NCBI RefSeq assembly: GCF_036408795.1
Contig: NZ_JAZGJP010000009.1
Coordinates: forward strand, 51,596 to 115,595
DNA length: 64,000 nucleotides
From: Olsenella_L kribbiana
GTDB lineage: Bacteria; Actinomycetota; Coriobacteriia; Coriobacteriales; Atopobiaceae
Direction: 5' to 3'
The number at the start of each line of letters is the position of its first letter. Within the stretch, counting starts at the first letter, position 1. The notes beneath the pieces are model-generated. The model saw nothing but the letters and a program-made list of their open reading frames with translations, was not told the origin of the DNA and did no database searches. Positions 26,662 to 36,558 of this stretch are shown piece after piece. A program made the position numbers and the translations under genes.

Positions 26662-27960
26662 ATGGCTGAAAGCACACCTTCTGCCCTGAGGCAGAAGACC
26701 ATCTATTCCATCTTTGTGAGAAACCATACGAAGGAGGGAACCTTCAGGGCGGCCCAGGCCGACCTCGGTCGCATCCGGGCGCTCGGCACAGACTATATAT
26801 GGCTCATGCCAATCCATCCCGTCGGCAAGGTTGCCCGCAAGGGAGCGCTCGGCAGCCCCTACGCAATCTCTGACTACCGTGCCATCAATCCCGAGTACGG
26901 CACGCTCGAGGACTTCGCCGCCTTCGCCGACGCGGTCCATGCCCTCGGCATGAAGCTCATGATCGATGTGGTCTACAACCACACCTCTCCCGACTCCGTG
27001 CTCTGGCAGACACATCCCGAGTGGTTCTACCACAAGCCAGACGGCACGCCCGGAAACCATGTCGGCGACTGGTCTGACATCATCGACCTCGACTACACGC
27101 ACACAGAGCTCTGGGACTACCAGATCGAGACGCTCTGCCAGTGGGCACACTACGTCGACGGGTTCCGCTGCGATGTAGCGTCGTTCGTGCCGGTGGAGTT
27201 CTGGAAGCGCGCCCGCGAGGAGGTCGCAAAGGTCCGTCCTGACTGCATCTGGCTCGCCGAGACGGTACACGCCTCCTTCGGCGACCTTATGAGGAGCAAG
27301 GGGCTCAACTGCGCCACGGACGACGAGGACTTCGAGGCCTTCGATATCGAGTATGAATACGATATCCGCGAGCTCTTCGAAGACGTGCTCAAGGGCAAAA
27401 AGCCGCTCTCTGCCTGGGCAGAAGCGCTCAATGGCCAGGAGACGCGCTATCCTGCCAACTACGACAAGCTCCGCTTCCTCGAGAACCACGATACGGAGCG
27501 CATCGCTTCCTTCGTGCACGACCCGAAGGCGCTTGCCGTCTTCACGGCTCTTGTCTTCTATCTCAAGGGCACGACCTTGATCTACGGCGGCCAGGAAATC
27601 GGCTCGACCTTGCGCCCCTCCCTCTTCGATAAGGACACGGTCCTCTGGGACTGGAGGCGCGCAGAGCTCGACGGACGCGACCTTTCCGACCTTATGGCAC
27701 GCATGTCGAAGATCGCACACGAAGTCCTCGGCGGCGATGACACGTTCCAGGCAGCTGCAGACGACGAGCGGGGCATCATGGTCTGCCGCCGCGACGGCTT
27801 GCACCCGACGCTTGGCATCTTCCCGCTCAGGGGAAGGGACGCAGTGGCTGCCGTCGATCTTCCTGACGGCACCTATCGAAATCTCGTCACGGGCCAGCCT
27901 GTGACGGTATCCGATGGCACGGTCTCCCTTCCGGGCTGCGCCTGCATCATCGAGCGCTAG
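26662..27960 (+). CDS. GH13 alpha-amylase family glycosidase (cytoplasmic)
   Basis: 432 residues, no signal peptide. GH13 regions are visible: I as IDVVYNHTS, II as DGFRCDVAS with the nucleophile Asp, III as IWLAETVH with the acid/base Glu, IV as FLENHDTER. It is short for the family and has a compact C-terminal beta domain. Likely acts on maltodextrins or related alpha-glucans taken up by the divergent ABC transporter. AGGAAGG precedes the ATG at 26662. Exact specificity (maltogenic, neopullulanase-like, oligo-glucosidase) cannot be decided. Confidence 0.92.
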   Translation: MAESTPSALRQKTIYSIFVRNHTKEGTFRAAQADLGRIRALGTDYIWLMPIHPVGKVARKGALGSPYAISDYRAINPEYGTLEDFAAFADAVHALGMKLMIDVVYNHTSPDSVLWQTHPEWFYHKPDGTPGNHVGDWSDIIDLDYTHTELWDYQIETLCQWAHYVDGFRCDVASFVPVEFWKRAREEVAKVRPDCIWLAETVHASFGDLMRSKGLNCATDDEDFEAFDIEYEYDIRELFEDVLKGKKPLSAWAEALNGQETRYPANYDKLRFLENHDTERIASFVHDPKALAVFTALVFYLKGTTLIYGGQEIGSTLRPSLFDKDTVLWDWRRAELDGRDLSDLMARMSKIAHEVLGGDDTFQAAADDERGIMVCRRDGLHPTLGIFPLRGRDAVAAVDLPDGTYRNLVTGQPVTVSDGTVSLPGCACIIER

Positions 27961-27980
27961 GCATCCCATAGAGCTACGCA

Positions 27981-28019
27981 GAAGGCCCCGCACGCCACAA
28001 AGAGGCGTGCGGGGCCTTC
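27981..28019. terminator. Bidirectional terminator, GH13 gene and LysR gene
   Basis: GAAGGCCCCGCACGCC (27981-27996) pairs perfectly with 28004-28019, a 16-bp stem between converging genes. Confidence 0.82.
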
Positions 28020-28038
28020 TCTTGCCTCTCTGTCGCTC

Positions 28039-28893
28039 TTACTGCTCGCGCAGGTAGTTCAGGAACGTGAGGGCAGCAAGCGAGAGCCCCTGCCCCAGGC
28101 GGTGCACCATATACATCGTGCGGAAGGCACGGATCTCGAGATGGTGGATCTCGAGCGTATCGGGGAGCTTTCCCAAGGCAAGCATCGGCAGAAGCGAGAT
28201 GCCCAAGCCTGCATCGATGAGGGCAAGTATCGCATTGAAGTCAGACGTCTCGCAGCGCACGACCGCATGCCTGAGCTCCTTCTGGAGAAGAGGGGCCGTC
28301 TCGGTATCTGCGATGAAGCGCTCGTCCTTCAGAAGGTCGATGGGGATGGAGCTGCGTCCCTCTCCGAAGTGCCCGCGCTTCGAGACGACGACGATCTCAT
28401 CCTTGTGGAAGAGCTTCGAGGAGAAGGAAGCAGGATCAAGCTTCTTCGGCACGAAGGCCACATCGACCGCACCCTCCGTGAGGAGCTTCTCCGCCTCGCC
28501 GTACGTCGACTCCGTGATATCGATCTCGATGTTGGGATGGTCCTCGGCAAAGGCGCCAAGCGGGCGTGCAAGCTTCCAGGACACGATAGAGGAGGGGGCA
28601 GCGATGCTCACGTTTCCCGACTCGAGGCCATTGATATCGTCGACCTTCATGGTGAGGCACTCGAACGACTGCACGACGGCGCGTGCCTCGGGCAGGAGCC
28701 TTTCCCCTTCCTTCGTGAGCCTTACCGTGCCTCCCGCCCTCTCGAACAGGCGCACGCCCCAGTCCTCTTCAAGCCCCTGCACCATGCGGCTCACCGATGA
28801 CTGCGTATAGCCAAGCTGCTGGGCCGTACGGGTGAAGCTTCCGCATTCTGCTGCCTTCACGAATGCCTGGAACTTGTGGATGTTGGCCTCCAT
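28039..28893 (-). CDS. LysR-family transcriptional regulator
   Basis: 284 residues. N-terminal winged helix (HKFQAFVKAAECGSFTRTAQQLGYTQSSVSRMV) and a typical type-2 binding-protein effector domain. Start MEANIHKF has AGAGGGAT upstream; the preceding 48 open codons are not used. It stands alone between converging and same-strand neighbours; its targets are not evident, although the amidohydrolase/permease operon upstream is a candidate. Confidence 0.92.
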   Translation of the reverse strand: MEANIHKFQAFVKAAECGSFTRTAQQLGYTQSSVSRMVQGLEEDWGVRLFERAGGTVRLTKEGERLLPEARAVVQSFECLTMKVDDINGLESGNVSIAAPSSIVSWKLARPLGAFAEDHPNIEIDITESTYGEAEKLLTEGAVDVAFVPKKLDPASFSSKLFHKDEIVVVSKRGHFGEGRSSIPIDLLKDERFIADTETAPLLQKELRHAVVRCETSDFNAILALIDAGLGISLLPMLALGKLPDTLEIHHLEIRAFRTMYMVHRLGQGLSLAALTFLNYLREQ

Positions 28894-29170
28894 GCAATCC
28901 CTCTCATTCCGCTTCGGCTCCGGCATGCCGGAGCGCAGCTGCGCATTGAGAGCGCTATGGGCTACAGGCCACATCCGCACTCCTGCGTCTTCCAAGAGTC
29001 TATCTTCTACCACGGAATGGTCGGCATGCAGTTTCAATCTCTGGCACGGGTCTCCCGCTGCCGTTCACGGCACAATTTCCACCGTCCGGGATGCAGAACC
29101 CATAGCCTTATGGAGACAAGGTTCACACAGCCGTCTCTTTGGAGCATATATCTGCCACATCGGAGCAACG
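28894..29170. other. Intergenic region, nothing recognised
   Basis: Holds the LysR promoter side and the approach to the amidohydrolase terminator. No ribosome-site-supported frame or repeat seen. Confidence 0.5.
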
Positions 29171-29202
29171 CAAAAAGGCCGGGCCTCCGAAGAGGCCCGG
29201 CC
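29171..29202 (-). terminator. Intrinsic terminator of the amidohydrolase operon
   Basis: GGCCGGGCCTC (29177-29187) pairs perfectly with 29192-29202; the minus strand continues with TTTTTG. Confidence 0.85.
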
Positions 29203-29245
29203 CACACCATCGATCTGTTTCGGGACCTAGATCCCCAGGGGCACC

Positions 29246-30493
29246 TTACAGGGCGCCCTTGATCATGATGTCGCCTTCCTTCATGATGACGTCCATCTTG
29301 TCCGGGTCGAGGTCGCGGATCTCCTTCAGAGGATCGCCGTTGACGACGAGGATGTCGGCGAGCTTGCCAGCCTCGACGGAGCCGAAGTCGTTCTCGTGGT
29401 GCACCATCTTGGCGCCGTTGAGGGTAGCTGCGACGATGGCATCCATGTTCGGGATCTCGCAGTGCTCGACCCAGGCGTATACCTCATCGAGCGTCGTGTA
29501 GCCGTACGGCGTGGAGAAGCTGAAGGAGTCGGAGCCGACCGTCAGCGTGACGCCGAGCTTGTAGGCGCGGTTGAGGTTTGCATAGGAGCGGGCAATGCCC
29601 TTCTCTGCATTGTTCTTGCCAGGCCACTTGTCGAGCTCGGGCGTCCACTCGGGAGGATACGTCGCGTACCAGGACGGCAGGAAGCCGACCGTCGGCGTGA
29701 AGAACGTGCCCTGCTGTGCCATGAGGTCCATGGTCTTGTCGTCGAGCTCGAAGCCGTGGATCAGCTGCTCTGCGCCGAAGCGGACGGAGTCATATGCGGC
29801 AGAGATCGAGTTGTAGGAGTGAGACCAGACCGGGATGCCGACCATTGCGCACTCGTCGCAGACAGCCTTGATCTCTTCCGTGCTCATGAGCTGGGCACGT
29901 CCCGAGTCCCAGCGCCAGATGCCGCCGCCGGTTGCCCAGATCTTGATTGCGTCAGGGTTCTCGCGCAGGCGCATGCGGATGGCATGGCGGAGCTCCCACG
30001 GACCGTCTACCTGGTCGCCCCAAGGATGGCCGTTCTTCGACATCTCGAACGGAAGCTTGTGGCAGTCGCCGTGTCCTGCCGTGCGGCAGAAGCCGAGGCC
30101 GGTTGCGAAGATGCGCGGGCCCTTCATGACGCCCATGTTGACGAGGTCACGGATAGCGATGCCGTTGCGGCCGATCTCGCAGACCGTCGTGAGGCCGTGG
30201 GTGACGGCGTCGTAGGCCTGCTTGACAGCGCATGCCTGCTTCTGTGCGACCGTCTCGATGACCCAGTCATTGTCGTTGTCCGTGAGGTTGCCGGAGAAGT
30301 GGATGTGGGTATCGATGATGCCCGGCATGACCGTCTTGCCGGTCGCGTCGATGATCTCGTACCCCTCAGGAATCTCCGTAGCCTCGCCGGCATACGTGAT
30401 CTTCTTGTCGTCCACCAGGACAAGGGAATCCTCGACCGGAGACGCGCCGGTGCCGTCGACGAGCTTGCCGCCCTTGATAGCATACTTTGCCAT
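29246..30493 (-). CDS. Metal-dependent amidohydrolase (imidazolonepropionase-like)
   Basis: 415 residues, cytoplasmic. Composite beta domain at both ends (LVDGTGASPVEDSLVLVDDK; GKLADILVVNGDPL) around a TIM barrel. Metal ligands: HxH in IIDTHIHF, a likely carboxylated Lys in DAIKIWATGGG, His in WSHSYN and LIHGFEL, Asp in LTVGSDSF. These match the Xaa-Pro/prolidase-like and imidazolone-type amidohydrolases. GGGAGG precedes the start MAKYAIKG. It follows an APC permease gene by 78 bases, so transport and hydrolysis of an amino-acid derivative or dipeptide is a fair guess. Confidence 0.88.
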   Translation of the reverse strand: MAKYAIKGGKLVDGTGASPVEDSLVLVDDKKITYAGEATEIPEGYEIIDATGKTVMPGIIDTHIHFSGNLTDNDNDWVIETVAQKQACAVKQAYDAVTHGLTTVCEIGRNGIAIRDLVNMGVMKGPRIFATGLGFCRTAGHGDCHKLPFEMSKNGHPWGDQVDGPWELRHAIRMRLRENPDAIKIWATGGGIWRWDSGRAQLMSTEEIKAVCDECAMVGIPVWSHSYNSISAAYDSVRFGAEQLIHGFELDDKTMDLMAQQGTFFTPTVGFLPSWYATYPPEWTPELDKWPGKNNAEKGIARSYANLNRAYKLGVTLTVGSDSFSFSTPYGYTTLDEVYAWVEHCEIPNMDAIVAATLNGAKMVHHENDFGSVEAGKLADILVVNGDPLKEIRDLDPDKMDVIMKEGDIMIKGAL

Positions 30494-30571
30494 TGCAAAT
30501 CCTCCCAATCTTTCCAACCACGTTTCTTGACCAGCTATGCGTCGCCTTGTGGCGTATGCATACGTTTGGAG

Positions 30572-32041
30572 CTATGCAGCGTGCTTTGCTGCGGGGTGCG
30601 TGTCGGCTTCCATGTGCTTGTTGCCGAAGGCAACGAGGATGACGACGCCGATGAGGATCCAGGCACCCGTGATAATCCACTCGACCGTGTCGAGGGCTGC
30701 AGGGCTCATAGGCACGACCATGAGGCCGATGATGATGAGGCCGGCGATGATGGCGCAGGCGATGATGGGCTTGCCGCCATTGACCTTGTAGGGCCTCGGC
30801 AGATCCGGCTCGGTCTTGCGCAGCTTCAGGCAGGCGAAGCCGGCCATCGTGCATGCGAAGATGAAGCCGAGCGATGCGACGTTCGTGAGCGGCACGAGCA
30901 TGTTCCTGCCGAGGAAGGGGCCGACGAGCGTCAGCACTGCCATGACCGTGTTGGCCTTCTTCGGAGCGCCCGAGACAGGATCGAGCTCTGCGAACGAGGA
31001 GGGAATCATTTCCTTCCTGCCCATGGCGAGCATGAGGCGGGCAGAAGCACCGAAGAACGAGTTCATGGGGCCGAGAGGGCCGAGCGTGCCGATGATGAGC
31101 ATCGCGATGTAGAAGAAGATGTTGATGCGCTCGAGGACGGCCAGGGCAGGCACGGAGGACTTCACGAACTCATGCCAGTCGATGATCGTGCCGAACGAGT
31201 AGATGCAGACGAGGTAGAAGGCACCCGAAGCAAGAAGCGCGATGGCCGGGATCAGGCCGAACTTCTTCCAGTCGAGGTTCGCGGAGGCTTCCTCCGCCTG
31301 CTGCGGAATCGTGTCGAATCCTGCATAGAAGAACGGCGTCATGACCAAGACTGCGACGATGCCGCCCAGAAGCGAGGTCGCCTCGGTGGAGCTGCCGCCT
31401 GCCGCGTCATGCACCTGCGAGAACACCGGAAGCGCATTCGAGGGGGATCCCGTCATGAACGAGATGACCATGGCCAGCACCATGCCGCACAGAAGCGCCT
31501 TCGTGAGGAAGCTCGAGAGCTTCGCGGCTGCGCCGGCACCATGGAAGTTGAGGTAGATGACGAGGATGGCAGCAGCGAGCGCGATGACAGTCGGCCAGAG
31601 ATAGACATCGGCGCCGAGAATCGTGTAGAGCTTCACGGAACGCAGCCATGCAAGGGCCGGGAACTCGGCGAAGCGGTCCGTCAGGAGCGTGGAGATCGCG
31701 ATGGCCTCCCAGGGGCACAGCGGTGCATTGCCGAGCAGAAGCATCCAGCCGGTGAAGAAGCCGAGCTTGCGGCCGAACGTGCGGTCCACATACTCGATGA
31801 TGCCGCCGGAGATCGGGATGGCTGCCGTCAGCTCGCCGAAGCACATGCCGATCGGCACGAGGAACACGGCACCGATCGCGAATGCGATCATGGCCGGAAT
31901 CGGACCGCCGCCCAGAACCATCCAGTCGCCTACCAGCAGCACCCATCCGGTTCCGATGATGGCGCCGAAGCCGATCGTGAAGAAGTTGAAGAGCGTCAGC
32001 TCCTTCTTCATGCCCCCTTCTGCCGGTGCAGTCTCTGCCAT
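30572..32041 (-). CDS. APC-superfamily amino acid permease
   Basis: 489 residues with about 12 membrane helices. N-terminal FFTIGFGAIIGTGWVLLVGDW is the APC substrate-binding unwound helix (G-x-G-x-IIGTGW), and the second conserved segment is SGGIIEYVDRTFGRKLGFFTGW. The start at 32041 (MAETAPAEG) has GGGGAG seven bases before. Probably secondary uptake or exchange of an amino acid or derivative, co-transcribed with the amidohydrolase. Confidence 0.92.
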   Translation of the reverse strand: MAETAPAEGGMKKELTLFNFFTIGFGAIIGTGWVLLVGDWMVLGGGPIPAMIAFAIGAVFLVPIGMCFGELTAAIPISGGIIEYVDRTFGRKLGFFTGWMLLLGNAPLCPWEAIAISTLLTDRFAEFPALAWLRSVKLYTILGADVYLWPTVIALAAAILVIYLNFHGAGAAAKLSSFLTKALLCGMVLAMVISFMTGSPSNALPVFSQVHDAAGGSSTEATSLLGGIVAVLVMTPFFYAGFDTIPQQAEEASANLDWKKFGLIPAIALLASGAFYLVCIYSFGTIIDWHEFVKSSVPALAVLERINIFFYIAMLIIGTLGPLGPMNSFFGASARLMLAMGRKEMIPSSFAELDPVSGAPKKANTVMAVLTLVGPFLGRNMLVPLTNVASLGFIFACTMAGFACLKLRKTEPDLPRPYKVNGGKPIIACAIIAGLIIIGLMVVPMSPAALDTVEWIITGAWILIGVVILVAFGNKHMEADTHPAAKHAA

Positions 32042-32430
32042 ATCTCTCTCCCCTCGCATGCACTCGCCCTGAAGGCGAAGATCCAGTTTGCGGGCAAGAT
32101 GTGCCCGGTGCCTTGTCTTCGGCACAATTCAATGTTCGGAGAATCGCCTGTATTTCGCAAAGGTTTCGGGGATGCTGCAGGGCCGAGAGGGAGAATGCGG
32201 ACCCTGAGCGGATTATGTTCGCAAAGGCTAACATAGCAATGCACGCTAGGGGTCATTCGGATGCTACATCACCGCAGGTAGATGCCTATATATGAGATGC
32301 CGTTCATCCGTTTTGAAAAAACGGCAAACGGTTTTCAGATTGCGAACAGGAACGCCCGAAATATGATCAGAGGCCCCTCCCGAGCAAACGATTGCCGGAA
32401 GGGGCCGTGACTACGATATGGGACGCGGGT
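32042..32430. other. Intergenic region upstream of the permease
   Basis: Contains the permease promoter side, several AAACGG half-site words around 32311-32350 (ACGGCAAACGGTTTT) that could bind a LacI-type regulator, and the ABC exporter terminator. No gene recognised. Confidence 0.5.
32372..32406 (-). terminator. Hairpin after the ABC exporter operon
   Basis: GGCCCCT (32372-32378) pairs with AGGGGCC (32400-32406), extended by CC/GG pairs; T tract weak. Confidence 0.5.
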
Positions 32431-34293
32431 CTACGCGAACTGGGAGCGGTAGAGCTCTGCATACACGCCGTGCGCCCTCAGCAGCTCCTCATGGGTGCCC
32501 TGCTCCACGATCGTGCCGTGGTCCATGACGAGGATGAGGTCGGCATCGACGATTGTCGAGAGGCGGTGCGCAATCACGAAGGACGTCCTGTTCTCCATGA
32601 TGGCCTCCATAGCGCGGGTGATGGCCTGCTCAGTCCTCGTGTCGACGCTCGAGGTGGCCTCGTCGAGGATGAGCATCGCAGGGTCTGCGAGCATGGCGCG
32701 GGCAATCGTCAGGAGCTGGCGCTGGCCCTGCGAGATGCCTTCTCCGTCTGCTGTCACCATCGTGTCATAGCCCTTGGGAAGCGTCCTCACGAAGAAGTCC
32801 ACATGCGCTGCCTTCGCCGCCGCCTCAATCTCCTCGCGCGTGGCGTCGGGCCTGCCGTAGGCGATATTCTCTGCAATCGTGCCCTCGAAGAGCCAGGTGT
32901 CCTGGAGCACCATGCCGAACTGGCATCTGAGCTCGTGGCGCGGGATATCCCTGATATCGACGCCGTCGAGCGTGATGGTGCCGCCGTCTATCTCATAGAA
33001 GCGCATGAGGAGATTGATGAGGGTCGTCTTGCCGGCACCCGTAGCGCCGACGATGGCGACCTTCTCCCCTGGCTCTGCGACAAGCGACACGTCGTGCATG
33101 AGCGTCTTCTCCGGACGATAGCCGAAGCGCACATGGGAGAACTCGATGCGACCACGCACCGGCTCGGGAAGCTCAGCGGGCTTCTCGGGGTCAGGCACGA
33201 TCTCGTCCTCATCAAGCAGGTCGAAGACGCGCTCCGCTGCCGCCAAGGCACCCTGGAGCATGTTGACCGTGAGCGAGAGCTCGGTCAAGGGTTCCGAAGC
33301 TTCCGTCACATACTGGAAGAAGGCCTGGAAGACGCCTATCGTCATGCTCCCCTGAAGCAGCATGCCGCCTGCCATGATGCCGATCGTGACCTGTGCCAGG
33401 CGCACGATGAAGCGGATGGCAGGAGAGATCGCATTCGTGAGGAAGTCGGCATGCGCGCTCTCACGGGCAAGCGCCTCTGCCTCCGCCTCGATCGTAGCCT
33501 CGGTCTTGGCCTCGAGGCCATAGGCGGCAACGACGGCACGTCCTGCATAGGCTTCCTCGACAGAGCCCGTGAGCGTGCCGAGGAGTGCCTGGCGCTTTGC
33601 TGCCACATAGATCGTGCGTCCTGCCACGATCTTTGTCACGAGGAACGTGGCTGCCGCAAAGGCGACGAAGACAAGCGTCAGGAAGATGTTGTAGGTGAGC
33701 ATCATGATCACGGAGCCTGCAAGCATCGTGGCCGCGATGATGAGCTGGAGGAGCCCGCGCTGCAGGACCTCGGAGATCTTGTCGAGGTCGTTCGTCGCAC
33801 GCGAGATCGTGTCTCCCGGCTTGTGTGAGTCATAGTAGGCAAGCGGAAGACGCCCGAGCTTGTCTGCAATGCGCTCGCGGAGCTTGAGGTTGAGGCGCTC
33901 TGCGAAGGACTGCATGACCAGGGACTGGAGGGCATAGAAAGCCCAGGCGAAGGTCCAGATGCCAAGGTAGGCCAAGATCTCCTCCCCGCCATCACCGATC
34001 CTCACGACATAGACCTCTCCTGCTGCAAACGCAGCCTGGATGTTCTTCCAGATGAGGTCCACAAGGCCCGCCGAGTAGGCGACCGCCCAGAGCGTTCCCA
34101 CCACATAGAAGATGGCAGAGATCGATGCCACGACAAGGCGCCACCTCTGGTCTCCTGCAACCTCCCAGAGACGCTTCGCGGTCTCCCAGGGGTGCTCGGG
34201 CACCTCCTCTTCGAGCTCTTCGTCGGAAAGGGAAAGAGCCTTCTTCTGCTCTTCATTCTTTCGGCCTTCATGCTTCTTCTCAGCGCGCTGCAT
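32431..34293 (-). CDS. Heterodimeric ABC exporter subunit B (canonical ATPase site)
   Basis: 620 residues: acidic N-terminal tail, six membrane helices (about 60-340), then the ATPase domain with Walker A GATGAGKTT, Q loop VLQDTWLFEGTI, an altered signature ISQGQRQLLTIARA, Walker B LILDEATSSVD with the catalytic Glu, and IAHRLSTI with the switch His. The partner subunit has the opposite pattern (see next entry), which identifies a TM287/288 or BmrCD-like multidrug/lipid exporter. Start MQRAEKK has GGGGAGG eight bases upstream and overlaps the end of the upstream gene by 14 bases. Confidence 0.93.
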   Translation of the reverse strand: MQRAEKKHEGRKNEEQKKALSLSDEELEEEVPEHPWETAKRLWEVAGDQRWRLVVASISAIFYVVGTLWAVAYSAGLVDLIWKNIQAAFAAGEVYVVRIGDGGEEILAYLGIWTFAWAFYALQSLVMQSFAERLNLKLRERIADKLGRLPLAYYDSHKPGDTISRATNDLDKISEVLQRGLLQLIIAATMLAGSVIMMLTYNIFLTLVFVAFAAATFLVTKIVAGRTIYVAAKRQALLGTLTGSVEEAYAGRAVVAAYGLEAKTEATIEAEAEALARESAHADFLTNAISPAIRFIVRLAQVTIGIMAGGMLLQGSMTIGVFQAFFQYVTEASEPLTELSLTVNMLQGALAAAERVFDLLDEDEIVPDPEKPAELPEPVRGRIEFSHVRFGYRPEKTLMHDVSLVAEPGEKVAIVGATGAGKTTLINLLMRFYEIDGGTITLDGVDIRDIPRHELRCQFGMVLQDTWLFEGTIAENIAYGRPDATREEIEAAAKAAHVDFFVRTLPKGYDTMVTADGEGISQGQRQLLTIARAMLADPAMLILDEATSSVDTRTEQAITRAMEAIMENRTSFVIAHRLSTIVDADLILVMDHGTIVEQGTHEELLRAHGVYAELYRSQFA

Positions 34294-36055
34294 CTGCGCC
34301 ACCTCCCCTCTCCTGGGACTCGACAATGTCTCGATAGTCCTGGCAGCTCTCCATGAGCTCGTCGTGCGTGCCGATGCCGGAGATCTCGCCGTCCTTCAAG
34401 ACCACGATCTTCGCTGCATCGCGGATCGTCGAGACGCGCTGGGCAATGATCAGGACCGCCGCATCGGAAAGCTCCTGCGAAAGGGCATGCCGAAGAGCTG
34501 CATCGGTCTTGTAGTCAAGTGCCGAGAACGAGTCATCGAAGATATAGAGATCTGCCTTCCTTGTGAGCGCACGTGCAATCGCCAGGCGCTGGCGCTGGCC
34601 GCCCGAGAAGTTCTTGCCGCCCTGGGCGACAGGAGCTGCGAGCCCTTCGGGAAGCTCTCGCACGAAGCTGGCCTGCGCGATATCGAGCGCATGCCAGAGT
34701 TCGTCGAGTGTGGCCTCGGGTGCGCCGTCACGCAGGTTCTCTGCAATGGTGCCGCTGAAGAGCCAGGCTGTCTGCGGCACATAGGCGATGCGGGACCTCA
34801 GATCCTTCTGCCTGATGTTCCTGATATCGTGGCCCAGGAACTCCGCCTTGCCTTCCGTCACATCGTGGAAGCGCAGCAGGAGCTTTGCAATCGTCGACTT
34901 GCCCGATCCCGTATTGCCGATGATGGCGGTGACAGCACCACGCGGAATCGTGAAGTCCATGTCCTTGAGCGTATCCTCCGAGGCATCCGCAAAGCGGAAG
35001 GAGGCATGGTCGAAGGAGGCGACGTCCTGGACGTCTGTGCCATCGAGCTCTTCCGGCGTTACGGGGTCCTGGATGGCAGGCACAGCCGTGAGCACTTCCT
35101 GCGCACGCGCCATGCATGCCATGGCTCGAGGCATCTGCAGAAGCGCGAACTGCGCCATCATCGAGAACCAGAGGATGAGGATCGCGTACTGCACAAGCGC
35201 CGAGATCGAGCCAATCTGCATCGCATGGGCGCCGACACGATCGGCGCCGAGCCAGAAGATCGCGAACTCGACGAAGTTCATGAAGCAGAAGCAGGTGGCA
35301 TCCGTGATTGCGAAGATGAAGTTCACGCGGATGGCGTTTCTCGCATAGTCCTCGAACGTCTCGTCGAGGCGCTTCTTGGCATGTTCCTCCTTGCCGAAGG
35401 CACGGATCACGCGCGTGCCGGTGATGGCCTCGCGCAGGCGCGCGTTCATGCGGTCGATGAAGCCCTGGAGCCGAAGGAAGATCGGTGCCGACTTCTTGAT
35501 GGCAAGGGCGGAGATTGCAAGGATCACAGCCGTCACAAGAAGGAGGAGCTGTCCCATCACGGCGTCTGTCGAATAGGCAAGCACGATTGCGACGACGCAG
35601 GTCACCGGGAAGGGGGCAAGCATCACGAATGACATGAGCAGCGTCTGCTGCACGACGTTGGCATCAGAGAGCGTGCGCGTGATCATGGAGCCCGTGCCGA
35701 TCTGGGCAAACTCCGTGCCGGAAAGGTCGAGCGACTTCTTATAGACCGCCACCCTCAGATCGCGTCCCACATTGGCAGCAAAGCGCGAGGCTATCCAGTA
35801 TGAGGCGACGCATCCTCCCGAGCCTATGACCGAAGCAAGCAGCATGGCTGTGCCATGGTGGATGAGCTCAGGCGTTCCTGCCCCCTCAATGGCAGCATTC
35901 ATGAGAGCAGAGAGCTCTGTCGGAATGAAGAGCATGCCGCAGATATCGCAGAGCAGAAGCACGAGCGCAGCTACAGCCATCCCTCTGTAGGGACGTGCCA
36001 GCTTCACGAGAAGCGCCCATGAGGACTTCCTCTCAGCGGCTTTCGTCATTTCCAT
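34280..36055 (-). CDS. Heterodimeric ABC exporter subunit A (degenerate ATPase site)
   Basis: 591 residues: six membrane helices (about 25-310) and an ATPase domain with Walker A GNTGSGKST and a canonical signature NFSGGQRQRLAIARAL. The Walker B region is YIFDDSFSALD, Asp in place of the catalytic Glu, and the switch is IIAQRVSTI with Gln for His. Together with subunit B this gives one hydrolytic and one degenerate site, the known pattern of heterodimeric exporters. It overlaps the MarR gene by 23 bases, with GGAGGAGAC before its ATG, and is therefore under MarR control. Confidence 0.93.
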   Translation of the reverse strand: MEMTKAAERKSSWALLVKLARPYRGMAVAALVLLLCDICGMLFIPTELSALMNAAIEGAGTPELIHHGTAMLLASVIGSGGCVASYWIASRFAANVGRDLRVAVYKKSLDLSGTEFAQIGTGSMITRTLSDANVVQQTLLMSFVMLAPFPVTCVVAIVLAYSTDAVMGQLLLLVTAVILAISALAIKKSAPIFLRLQGFIDRMNARLREAITGTRVIRAFGKEEHAKKRLDETFEDYARNAIRVNFIFAITDATCFCFMNFVEFAIFWLGADRVGAHAMQIGSISALVQYAILILWFSMMAQFALLQMPRAMACMARAQEVLTAVPAIQDPVTPEELDGTDVQDVASFDHASFRFADASEDTLKDMDFTIPRGAVTAIIGNTGSGKSTIAKLLLRFHDVTEGKAEFLGHDIRNIRQKDLRSRIAYVPQTAWLFSGTIAENLRDGAPEATLDELWHALDIAQASFVRELPEGLAAPVAQGGKNFSGGQRQRLAIARALTRKADLYIFDDSFSALDYKTDAALRHALSQELSDAAVLIIAQRVSTIRDAAKIVVLKDGEISGIGTHDELMESCQDYRDIVESQERGGGADAAR

Positions 36056-36542
36056 CTTCTGTCTCCTCCTTCCTTTTCTCTCTCAGAGCATCGATCTGAC
36101 GGTCGATTGCCTCCGCATAGGCCCCGACGAGGCGGACAAGCTCTTCCTGGTCATGGGCCGAAAGGCCTGCAAATGCCCGCGTCTCTGCCTCCATGGCAGG
36201 CACGAGCCGCTCCTCGCAGAGGGCACGTCCCGCTTCGGTCAGGAGCACGACCTTGCACTTGCGGCTTCCCTCCTCGAACTCGAGGCGCACGAGCCCCTTT
36301 GCCTCGAGCGACTTGATAGCCGTATTGACGGTCTGCCGCGAGTAGGCAAAGGACTGCGCAAGCGAGCGCTGCGTCGCCTTGCCGCCGCAGTAGACGATCT
36401 CATAGAGCATCCAGTAGGCAGCATCAGACAGCCCGCAGCCCCGTGCCAGCTCATAGTAGAGGCGGTCCGACTCGCGGTAGAGCACGTCGAGATCTCGTGC
36501 GGTCGGTGCGTGGGCAGTTTCCTGCCCGTCTTCCCTCTCCAT
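36033..36542 (-). CDS. MarR-family transcriptional regulator
   Basis: 169 residues. Winged helix core: GKATQRSLAQSFAYSRQTVNTAIKSLEAKGLVRLEFEEGSRKCKVVLLTEAG. First gene of the exporter operon, so it should repress the pump and its own gene and release on binding a drug-like ligand. GAGGAACG precedes the ATG. Two near-identical partly palindromic sites overlap its promoter. Confidence 0.92.
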   Translation of the reverse strand: MEREDGQETAHAPTARDLDVLYRESDRLYYELARGCGLSDAAYWMLYEIVYCGGKATQRSLAQSFAYSRQTVNTAIKSLEAKGLVRLEFEEGSRKCKVVLLTEAGRALCEERLVPAMEAETRAFAGLSAHDQEELVRLVGAYAEAIDRQIDALREKRKEETEDGNDESR

Positions 36543-36558
36543 CGTTCCTCATTTTCAT

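Noticed and set aside
29396..32236. 946-codon plus-strand open frame
   Set aside because: Antisense to the amidohydrolase and the APC permease, rich in Arg/His/Glu, no recognisable domain.
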